Source: Gammaproteobacteria bacterium (GTDB lineage: Bacteria > Pseudomonadota > Gammaproteobacteria > Chromatiales > Chromatiaceae). Taken from it: a stretch of 64,000 nucleotides of DNA. This document shows, piece by piece, positions 36,695 to 43,801 of the stretch (the stretch's first letter is position 1; every line of letters starts with the position of its first letter). The stretch covers positions 1 to 64,000 of the forward strand of contig JAABTK010000001.1 in the NCBI GenBank assembly GCA_011389885.1, read 5' to 3'. The notes beneath the pieces are model-generated. The model worked only from the letters and a program-made list of their open reading frames with translations. It was not told where the DNA came from and searched no databases. Both the position numbers and the translations under genes were made by a program.

Positions 36695-37338
36695 AAAGAT
36701 ACGAATTTTTCATACCGCAACACAGCTCGAGCTCTTTTTTCAAACCGATCAGGAATAAGCTTGACGTGATTGAATTGCTAATGAAGGCAATCAGGTTGAT
36801 TTACGCAAGCTACAATTACATGCCGAATAAGCAAGATGAAAAAATGATACTCAGCGTTGGGAAGATGAGCAGACTTTTTTTCTTCAGTCCTGGCAAATAT
36901 TTTTCTATCTCGTTTCCTTTTTCAGTTAGTGAAAACAAGGAGGGGGTGATTGAGATTGCTTCGCCGCACTTTGAGTTGGTAGGTCAGGAGCTTGTATCAC
37001 ATGTCCTTTCGGTGATTAGTTGTAAGAATTTTGATTCTACGTGTAGTATTGATTTTTGCGACCCAATTGCCGATAGGGAAAAAGATTACGATCAAAATTT
37101 CTGGGTATTCCTTAAGGACCTATTAATGGTGGAAGATGGGTACATTAGGTATGATATTGATAAAAAAAATTTCAAGGACTATAAAGCGCGAGGAGAAGAA
37201 GCAAAGCATCCTTTATTTCACTATGATGTATTTTACACAAACAAGTGTACTTTTAAGTTGGGTATAGATAAGAGGATCACTGAAGACGAATTGATTGATT
37301 TGCTTGACATTACAACTGACTGCAAATTTCTTTCCTAA
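36691..37338 (+). CDS. Unrecognised partner protein of the SF1 helicase
   Basis: A 215-aa protein with no motif I recognise. It is rich in Phe, Lys and Asp, has no transmembrane segment, signal peptide or cysteine cluster, and looks like a single globular alpha/beta domain (FFFSPGKYFSISFPF, PHFELVGQELVSHVLS, CSIDFCDPIADREKDY). Its ATG overlaps the helicase stop (36691-36694), so the two are translated together. It is equally AT-rich, showing joint acquisition. It could be a regulator, an adaptor or an effector of the helicase. Confidence 0.65.
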   Translation: MKRYEFFIPQHSSSSFFKPIRNKLDVIELLMKAIRLIYASYNYMPNKQDEKMILSVGKMSRLFFFSPGKYFSISFPFSVSENKEGVIEIASPHFELVGQELVSHVLSVISCKNFDSTCSIDFCDPIADREKDYDQNFWVFLKDLLMVEDGYIRYDIDKKNFKDYKARGEEAKHPLFHYDVFYTNKCTFKLGIDKRITEDELIDLLDITTDCKFLS

Positions 37339-37352
37339 CAACAATCTTCTTC

Positions 37353-37377
37353 GGCCTTGATCATCGTTTCGGCCACC
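37353..37377 (-). repeat. Right half of the 25-bp inverted repeat
   Basis: This is the reverse complement of the left half at 34593-34617, with a single C/T mismatch. It begins 15 bases after the stop of the second cassette gene. Confidence 0.85.
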
Positions 37378-37462
37378 CTGTGCGTCCAGGGCTAGCGGTT
37401 GCTCGTAAGCCTTGGATTTCACGGGGCGCTCTTCACAATATCCATGCGCTCGCATGTGTATT

Positions 37463-37484
37463 GGCAGGAACTATGATCAAGGCC
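37463..37484 (+). repeat. Third copy of the cassette boundary repeat
   Basis: GGCAGGAACTATGATCAAGGCC matches the left boundary repeat at 34596-34617 with two mismatches and is in the same orientation. It lies close to the breakpoint in the restriction gene near 37573. The 85 bases between it and the copy at 37353-37377 contain no recognisable gene. Confidence 0.7.
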
Positions 37485-39120
37485 TCTTCTTCGCGCAAAA
37501 GCGAGTATACATTGAATGGTGTTGCGATCTAGAGACAGCTTTAGTAGATGAACTACACCAAACCATCCCGCATACTGTTGAGCCAATATCCACGACCTTT
37601 TCGGTGCGGCGGTCGTGGCGGTAGGCGCGGATGCGCCCTGCGGTGATGTCGCCGAATTCCGCGAAGCCGAGTTGTTCGCGGATTTCGGCCAGCCGGGCGC
37701 CGAGGGTCTCTTGCGCGATGTAGTGGCTGACCCATTCGGGGGTGTAGTAGACGCCGTCGCGCTTGCGCTTGGTGAGTTCGGTCAGGGAGGCGCGGCCCTC
37801 GGCGCGGGCCTCCATCACTTCGAGGTCGGTGATGCTCTGCTCGAAGATGCGCCCCATGGCGGTGAGGGTCAGGGTGCGCCCGGTGGCGTCGTCCACCGCG
37901 CCGAAGTTGTATTTGGCGGAGAAGTAGAGCAGGGTGCGGGGGAACTGGAGCAGGCGCTCGGGGCTCTGGCCTTGGTTGTGTTCGCAGAACACGCGATTGG
38001 GGAGCTTGAGGGCCGCAAGCTCGGGGTCGTGTTCGAACAGGCCGCCGTTGAAGCGGTTGATGCGTTCGCCGGCGAAGGGGCTGCCGTCGCGCATGGCGGC
38101 GAAGAGTTCCTTGACCAGGCCCCAGGCCTGTTCGCCGTCGGGGTTGTAGAAGCGGCCTGCGGCTACTTCCATCAGCAGGTCGCGCAGCACGTTGGGCGGG
38201 AAGTGCAGGGCGCGGCCCATGTCTTCGCAGTAGAGGACGAATAGGCAGCGGTCGAGGATGCGCTGGGTGTATTTGACCAGCCGGCGCAGGCGGCCTTTTT
38301 GTTCGTATTCGGGGTTGTGCCGGCGCAGGGCCTGGTAGAGGGCCTCGCGGTAGGCGTGGTATTCGGCATAGAATTCGTTTTCCAGCCGGGCCTCGTGGGT
38401 GATTTGTTCGCCGAGCAGGCGCTCCAGGGGCGATTTGCCGCCTTGGGTGAGCAGCCAGTCGCGGTGGAAGATGCGCTGGAACAGGAAGCGCTGAAAGGCG
38501 GCCTCTTCGCTGTCGTTCAGTAGCGAGATGGCGGCGTCGCCCTCGCCGGGGCGGATTACGAAGCGCTGGTATTGGGCCTTGTTGCCGTAGAGGTAGAGGC
38601 GGAATTCGTTCATGTCGGTGACCAGCCCCCAGCTTGGGAGGATGGGCGAAATGAGCCCGCTGCGGGCCTCGCGCAGGTAGTCCAGGCATTGGTCCACCGG
38701 GGAGCGGTCGTTGGGGCGGTTGCTTTGGGGTTTGTCCAGGCCGGAGCGCTGGTCTTTGAATTCGCCCAGCACCTGGGGGATTTCGGCCATGTCGGCGCGC
38801 CCGAACCAGCCCAGGGCCAGGTCTGCGGCGCCGGTGCCGCCGCCTTGGCCGGCGCCCTTTACCGGGTATTGCTGGTGGAGGTGGTAGCCGCCGGCCTTGG
38901 GGCCTTCGCCGGAGGCGGCGTAGCCCCAGGTTTGTTTGAAAAGGCGGTCGATAAGGGCGCCTTCGGCGGCGGTCTCTTTCTGGAATCCGCGCTCGGCCCA
39001 GTGGCGCAGCCGTTCCAGCAGCTCCGCCGCGGCGGGGGCGGCCTGGAAGGCGGCGAAGTCCTGCGCCCAGAGGGAGCGCAGGTAGGGGGTGTTGAACAGC
39101 GGTTGGTGGGCCTCCGGCAT
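37477..39120 (-). pseudogene. N-terminal fragment of a type IIG restriction-modification enzyme
   Basis: An open frame of 547 codons from the ATG at 39120 (AGGAG upstream). About 515 codons are authentic: a PD-(D/E)XK-type nuclease region with GAADLALGWF and LGEFKDQRSGLD near residues 85-120, the helical linker and the RDGVYYTPEWVSHYIA segment that precedes the methyltransferase domain. The frame reaches KVVDI, the beginning of methyltransferase motif I, and there switches (about 37573) to unrelated sequence that stops at 37477. The catalytic methylase motifs are missing; the C-terminus survives at 33707-34232. It is probably inactive. Confidence 0.82.
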
Positions 39121-39488
39121 AGCGGGCTCCTGCGGGCGGGGTGGGGGTTGACCGGGCATCCAAGGGGTGGATTATAGCGCATTTGCCGAGGGGTTTTCAG
39201 GTGGCGCCGGGTAGGCGCGTGGGTCCAAGCTCCGCGATTCGGTTTGGAGTACACGCCTTGGCGTGTGCGTGCCAGCCCGCACAGCCCGAGGGCCGTGCTC
39301 CAAAGGTAGCTATTCAGCTCCCTAGTGCAGGTTTCGCCGCGGACATCGCTAAAGTACGCGGAATGGATTGGCTTCCAATTCTATTCCGTGCTTTCCGCGT
39401 ATTTAGCGGCAAAAATCAACGGGGGCCTGAACGCTTACCTGCAAAGCCCCCCCTGGGAAGTCTCGCCAACCGCCAAGTTCGGTTGCGA
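39121..39488. repeat. Intergenic region with dispersed repeats
   Basis: This stretch contains TTTGGAGTACACGCCTTGGC and CAGCCCGAGGGCCGTGCTCC near 39243-39302, as at 33632, and a module resembling GCGGAATGGATTG..TTCCGCG that also occurs near 42720-42770. No gene is supported. Confidence 0.65.
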
Positions 39489-40088
39489 TCAAAACGCCCC
39501 TTCGGCGGCCATGTACGGTTCGAGCACCGATTGCGCCCACTCGGGCAGCGGTTCGAGCAAGCGCATGATCTGTCCGGTTCGCAAATCGGCTACGTTCGCA
39601 AAGGGCGTCTCGGCAGAGGAGTTGTCATAGAGCCGCACCCGGTCCGCCAGCGGCAGGGCGCGGCGGATGTTTTCGAGGGTGCGCGGGATGCGCTGGACGA
39701 TCTTTTCGGGCGGCACGTCGTGGCCGCCCTCGCTGACCCGCTGGCTGACCCGGGCCTGGTTCAGCTCGTCGTTCTGAAGGTGGATGAAGACCAGCACCAC
39801 CTCGTAGTCGCGGGCCTTGGCTTCGGCTAGGAAGTCGATCTTCGAGGGATGGGAGAAGACGGTCTCGAAGCAGAAGGAGAGCCCCTTGTGCAGGAGGTCG
39901 AAGCGCAGCCGTTCGGCCACCTTGGCGGCTTGGTAGGCGAGGGCCTCGGGGCGCGCGGGATCAAGCTTACGCGCGATGAGATCGGCGTTGATGAAGGGCA
40001 GGCCGAGGGGGGCCAGGAATTCGCGATAAAAGGTGGACTTGCCCGCGCCGTTGCCGCCAGCGAGTAGCCACAGCTGGCGCCCTGGCAT
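39489..40088 (-). CDS. Zeta-toxin family ATPase/kinase
   Basis: A 199-aa P-loop protein of the zeta-toxin group. Walker A GGNGAGKST lies at residues 11-19, with an INADLIA substrate loop, ETVFSHPSKIDFLAEAK, and a closing GG..VPPEKIVQRIPRTLENIRRAL lid segment. Zeta toxins phosphorylate UDP-N-acetylglucosamine, although many chromosomal relatives are uncharacterised. It is translationally coupled to the antitoxin-like gene upstream: the stop TGA and start ATG share one base. No inactivating change is visible. Confidence 0.85.
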   Translation of the reverse strand: MPGRQLWLLAGGNGAGKSTFYREFLAPLGLPFINADLIARKLDPARPEALAYQAAKVAERLRFDLLHKGLSFCFETVFSHPSKIDFLAEAKARDYEVVLVFIHLQNDELNQARVSQRVSEGGHDVPPEKIVQRIPRTLENIRRALPLADRVRLYDNSSAETPFANVADLRTGQIMRLLEPLPEWAQSVLEPYMAAEGAF

Positions 40089-40483
40089 CAGATGGCGGGG
40101 ATGAACTCGCCGTTAACAAAGCGCCCCGTCTGCCGCCGGCCGTCGGCGGTGATGCGCTCAAGCAGCCCGGGGCGGGCGCGGCTCGCCTCGTAGCGCACGC
40201 CGGCGCGGGTCACCCGCTGCGCCAGGCCCCCGTCTGCGCGCTGGCGGTCCGCTGCTGCGAACACGGCGTCCGCATCCAACGGGCGGGAGGTGCGCGGGCT
40301 GACTTTCACCTCCGCCAGATCCTCCATCAAATAGAGCAGCTCTTCGCCCGAGGCGCTGCGCGCCACCAGCTTGCCGATCTCGGCCCAATATTCGAGCTGC
40401 TTGGGCGTGGTCCGCTTGTAGAGGGCGGCCTCGCTCTCGGCTTCGCGAACCAAGTTGTCACTCAAACGAATGGCGGTGGACAT
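40088..40483 (-). CDS. ParD-like antitoxin
   Basis: A 131-aa protein with an N-terminal ribbon-helix-helix-type region (AIRLSDNLVREAESEAALYKR) of the ParD-like family and the phrase PKQLEYWAEIGKLV typical of that group. The C-terminal half (RYEASRARPGLLERITADGR) resembles a short toxin-binding tail. It precedes the zeta-type toxin with a one-base overlap and probably represses the operon and neutralises the toxin. The gap upstream to msrB shows no gene. Confidence 0.8.
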   Translation of the reverse strand: MSTAIRLSDNLVREAESEAALYKRTTPKQLEYWAEIGKLVARSASGEELLYLMEDLAEVKVSPRTSRPLDADAVFAAADRQRADGGLAQRVTRAGVRYEASRARPGLLERITADGRRQTGRFVNGEFIPAI

Positions 40484-40772
40484 GATGGACTCCGGTGTTG
40501 CATCGTGCTACAGAATATAACAGGGTGTGACGATTAAGCCAACAGCGCCCCGGCCCGGTTCTCGATGGCCGGTCAAGGGACGCGGTTGCAGCGGGCCACT
40601 CCGTGTTCAAAGACCATACGGGTTCTGCCGCCGGGAGGCTTGGCGATTGAATAGGCGTGGAAATCGGCCGCTTCGGCCCCGATCTGTTGGGGAAAGCCGG
40701 TCGGAAGATCCTGAACAGACTGCGGGCGCGGAAACGCATCGGCGGCGTCTGCTTTACAGCGAGCACCGAACC

Positions 40773-41255
40773 ATGAACAGACGTGATTTTACGTTACTGA
40801 TCGGCGGCCTGATGCTGAGCCCCCTGGCTCTGCGTCGGGCGCTGGCGGAGAGCACTATGAGCGATAGCGACTGGAATGACCTGACCGAGGCCCAATGGCG
40901 CGAGCGGCTGACCGCGGAGCAGTTTCATGTGCTGCGGGAGGCGGGCACCGAGCGTGCGGGGAGCAGCCCGTTGAACGACGAAAAGCGCCCAGGCGCCTAC
41001 GCCTGCGCGGGCTGCGGTCAGCACCTGTTTACCTCGGCGATGAAGTACGATAGCGGCACCGGCTGGCCGAGCTTTTTCGAGACCATTGCGGGCGCGGTGG
41101 ATACCAAGAAGGATTTTAAGCTGGTTTGGCCCCGCACCGAGTATCACTGCTCCCGCTGCGGCGGCCACCAGGGGCATCGGTTCGATGACGGCCCCGAGCC
41201 CACCGGGCTGCGCTACTGCAACAACGGCGTGGCGCTGGAGTTCGTGCCGAGCTGA
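40773..41255 (+). CDS. msrB: Exported peptide-methionine (R)-S-oxide reductase MsrB
   Basis: A 160-aa MsrB. The zinc cysteines CAGC and CSRCGGH and the catalytic site GLRYCNNGVALEF near the C-terminus are intact; the domain repairs methionine R-sulfoxide in proteins. Unusually, it begins with a twin-arginine leader, MNRRDFTLLIGGLMLSPLALRRALA, indicating Tat export to the periplasm, whereas most MsrB proteins are cytoplasmic. The ATG at 40773 is supported by this leader; the frame is open upstream without protein-like content. Confidence 0.9.
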   Translation: MNRRDFTLLIGGLMLSPLALRRALAESTMSDSDWNDLTEAQWRERLTAEQFHVLREAGTERAGSSPLNDEKRPGAYACAGCGQHLFTSAMKYDSGTGWPSFFETIAGAVDTKKDFKLVWPRTEYHCSRCGGHQGHRFDDGPEPTGLRYCNNGVALEFVPS

Positions 41256-41446
41256 GCCGCGGCCCGAGGGCTGTCGAGCCCGCGCGAGCCGGGGTTTGCG
41301 GCGCAGCCGGGCGCGGACAGGACCCGCCGAGTGCCCCTGAAGGGGGGCGGTGCGAGGATATGCCCTGCCAAGACGACCCGCCGGCCGGCGTGCCGGCGGG
41401 GTTTGGAGTGCCGGCTTGCGTCCGGCCAATCATTTAGAGGTGTCCA

Positions 41447-41980
41447 ATGAACGTGCGAGACCCCAATCGCCATCCCCGTGAGCTGATTATCCTGCGGCAT
41501 GCCAAGTCTGATTGGGACGCCGCGGCCGTTACGGATTTCGAGCGGCCGCTGAATCAACGCGGGCAATATGACGCGCCCCGCGTGGGGCAGTGGATCGCCG
41601 ACCAGGGGCTGGTCCCCGATACGGTGCTCGCCTCGCCGGCGCTGCGGGCGGAGCAGACCCTGCGGGCGGCGGCGAAGGCCATGGGGCTGGAGGAACAACA
41701 GATATGCCGGGATCGCCGAATCTACGGCGCCGGCGTGCCGCAGTTGCTCCAGGTGTTGGCGGGGGCCCCGCCGCAGGCGGCGCGGCTGATGCTGGTGGGC
41801 CACAACCCGGGGCTGGAGGAGCTGGTGGTCTATCTTGCCGCCCCCGACACCCTGCCGGAACGCGCCTTCGGTTTCCTGAAGACCGCCACCCTGGCGCAGA
41901 TTGCGATGCCGGCGGATTGGGCCGAACTCCCCCAGGCCTGCGGGGCCTTGCTGCGCCTGGTCAGCCCGAAGCAATTATAA
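41447..41980 (+). CDS. sixA: Phosphohistidine phosphatase SixA-like
   Basis: A 177-aa histidine-phosphatase (phosphoglycerate-mutase superfamily). The RHG-like motif LRHAKSDW near residues 16-23 and the second catalytic histidine in LVGHNPGLEEL near 119 are intact. Its length and simple domain match SixA, which dephosphorylates phosphohistidine in phosphotransfer proteins. The upstream gap carries a REP-like module (GTTTGGAGTGCCGGCTTGCG). Its cellular target cannot be read from the context. Confidence 0.85.
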   Translation: MNVRDPNRHPRELIILRHAKSDWDAAAVTDFERPLNQRGQYDAPRVGQWIADQGLVPDTVLASPALRAEQTLRAAAKAMGLEEQQICRDRRIYGAGVPQLLQVLAGAPPQAARLMLVGHNPGLEELVVYLAAPDTLPERAFGFLKTATLAQIAMPADWAELPQACGALLRLVSPKQL

Positions 41981-42874
41981 GGCCGATTAACCGCCCTTGG
42001 CAATGCGGGGGTTGGATTCGAGTTTCGTGGTTGGCGCGCCTAACGCACCCTGTCAGGTATAACGCAAAGACCGCGAAGGAAGAATGCAAAGGGCGCGAAG
42101 GGTTTTTTTAATGGTGAATGGTGAGTGGTGAGTGGTGAGTGGTGAGTGGTGAGTGGTGAGTGGTGTCTCCCTTGTCCCCACGCGCTAGCGCCGCGGTTGA
42201 GCCAAGCGGCGGGTGGGTTAGCCCGCCCTTTCCCAAAATACCTAAACTGCAAACGCCCCGGAAGCCGGATTATCGCACCAACCCTTACCCCCCTTTGCGT
42301 TCCATCTTTGCGCCCTTTGCGTTATACAGCCACGCACAAGCGGCGTCGGGGCGAAGCGGGGATGGTGCGTTACGGCGCGCGGCAATGCGGGGGTTGAATT
42401 CCAGTTTCGTGGTTGGCGCGCCTAACGCACCCTACGAAACTAACCACCAAGTTGAACCACGGATGAACACAGTTAGCCGTAGGAGGTGCTGAGGAACCAC
42501 GAATGGACACGAATAGACACGAATCTTTGTTCTGCGGGTTCTCGGGTCTTATTTCGCTTTGGCGTCCTTGGCGCCCCCTTGGCGGTCTTTGCGTTATTTC
42601 ATTAAAGCCTTCAGCGCTTAGCTGGGGATGGTGCGTTACGGCGCGCGGGGTGTTGCTGTGGAATTCAAGCTTGGCGCCGGCGCGCCTAACGCACCCGCGT
42701 CGCGGGATTCGCTGCAGTACGCGGGATGGATTGATTTTAGGTTCAATTCCGCGTATTCCGCGGCAAAAATCGCCGACTGAACGAAGCCCCCACAGCCCGG
42801 CTGAAACCTCAGCCTCCCATACCTCACCCTTTGCGCCTTTTGTGTTCCTAAATAACGATTTATGCGCAGGCGCT
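41981..42874. repeat. Large mosaic intergenic repeat region
   Basis: A gap of 894 bases without a credible gene. It contains GCGCGCCTAACGCACCCT modules (near 42038, 42415 and 42680), CGCAAAGACCGCGAAGGAAG, the heptamer array at 42111-42165, AAGTTGAACCACGGATGAAC and GAACCACGAATGGACACGAA modules, CTTGGCGCCCCCTTGGCGGT and a GCGGGATGGATTG module. It is the longest repeat-only stretch in the window. Confidence 0.8.
42111..42165. repeat. Heptanucleotide tandem repeat array
   Basis: About seven tandem copies of the 7-bp unit GGTGAGT (with one or two GGTGAAT variants). This is the reverse complement of the unit in the array at 1-123. Confidence 0.9.
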
Positions 42875-43483
42875 CTAGTCCGGTTGCACCAGTCGCCGAT
42901 ACAGCAGCAGGTTGCCCTGGGGGTCGCGCAGGGCGAGCTTGTGGTCTTGCTGTGCGTATTCGTATTCCATGCGCCGTCCGGTGGCGGGGTCTTCCATAAT
43001 GAGGGTTTGGTTTTCCCGCCACAGGTAGCCTTCACGGTAGTTTTCGGGGGTGAGGTAGATGCGGAACCGGCCGCGGCGGATCAGCAGCACCTCGCCGGAG
43101 CTATCGAGCCAGGTGCCGTCGAGCGGTGAGCGGGGCGGCGCTTGCGTCGGCGGTGCGCTTGATTGCGGCGACGGTTGGGGCGGTTGCGGCCAAACCCCGG
43201 CCCCTTCCAAGGCGGGGATGGGGTCTAACGGGGCGGGCGGGCTTAGATAGGACAGGGGGTCGCCCGGCAGCATAGCGCCGCCGGGCAGCCCCCCGGGGAG
43301 GCTGGCCCAAGGTTCTGCGCCCCAAGCGGGCGGCGCCCCGCGGCTGCCTCCGCTGTAGACCTGGGCCATGGTTCCCATCATTTCGAGCATGGTTTCGGCC
43401 ATGGCGGCGTAGTCGTTTTCGGCCTGCTGGCCGTTGGCCGAACCGCCAAGAATGAGCAATAGAATCAGCAGGATGCGAAGCAT
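42875..43483 (-). CDS. Uncharacterised secreted protein with proline-rich linker
   Basis: A 202-aa protein. A signal peptide MLRILLILLLILGGSANGQ is followed by a short helix (DYAAMAETMLEMMGTMAQV), a proline- and glycine-rich linker (about residues 45-120) and a compact C-terminal beta domain (LDGTWLDSSGEVLLIRRGRF and following, ending LLLYRRLVQPD) that resembles a lipocalin-like or DUF-type beta barrel. I do not recognise the family. The ATG at 43483 has GGAGGGCG upstream; the frame is open further upstream but the leader argues against that. It is divergent from the large gene at 43802. Confidence 0.65.
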   Translation of the reverse strand: MLRILLILLLILGGSANGQQAENDYAAMAETMLEMMGTMAQVYSGGSRGAPPAWGAEPWASLPGGLPGGAMLPGDPLSYLSPPAPLDPIPALEGAGVWPQPPQPSPQSSAPPTQAPPRSPLDGTWLDSSGEVLLIRRGRFRIYLTPENYREGYLWRENQTLIMEDPATGRRMEYEYAQQDHKLALRDPQGNLLLYRRLVQPD

Positions 43484-43801
43484 GATCGCCCTCCGGGTTA
43501 GCGCCTGGGGTGCGGCTGGTTGTGGCTGCGCTGATACCCTTGGGCGGGGCATCCCCGATCGCCTGAACCCTTAGAATCAAAGCCGTTGGTCGCGCTATTT
43601 CGGCGCCGAGGTTTGGAGTGTGGGTCTGTGCGGGGATCCTGTCAAATGGAGCGGAGGTTGCGGAGGGGTCGGTGGAAGCCTGATAATCGGGAGTTGCCAT
43701 CGGGGCCTTTTGGTCTTAAGCTGCTATTTTTGTTTTCATCGGTAAAAGTTTGCGTCATAGCCCTTCGCCGGTGACTTGGGTCCTGAATCAAAGCCGCTTT
43801 G
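43484..43801. other. Intergenic region, nothing identified
   Basis: A gap of 318 bases between the divergent secreted protein and the large cyclase-like gene. No gene, clear repeat or convincing promoter hexamers were recognised. A T-rich stretch near 43720-43745 could be part of a promoter for the gene at 43802. Confidence 0.4.

Noticed and set aside
37412-37624. Short plus-strand frame (70 codons) at the right edge of the cassette, containing a protein-like stretch (RVYIEWCCDLETALVDEL)
   Set aside because: It crosses the breakpoint into the antisense of the restriction gene and has no start signal; at best a fragment of a lost gene.
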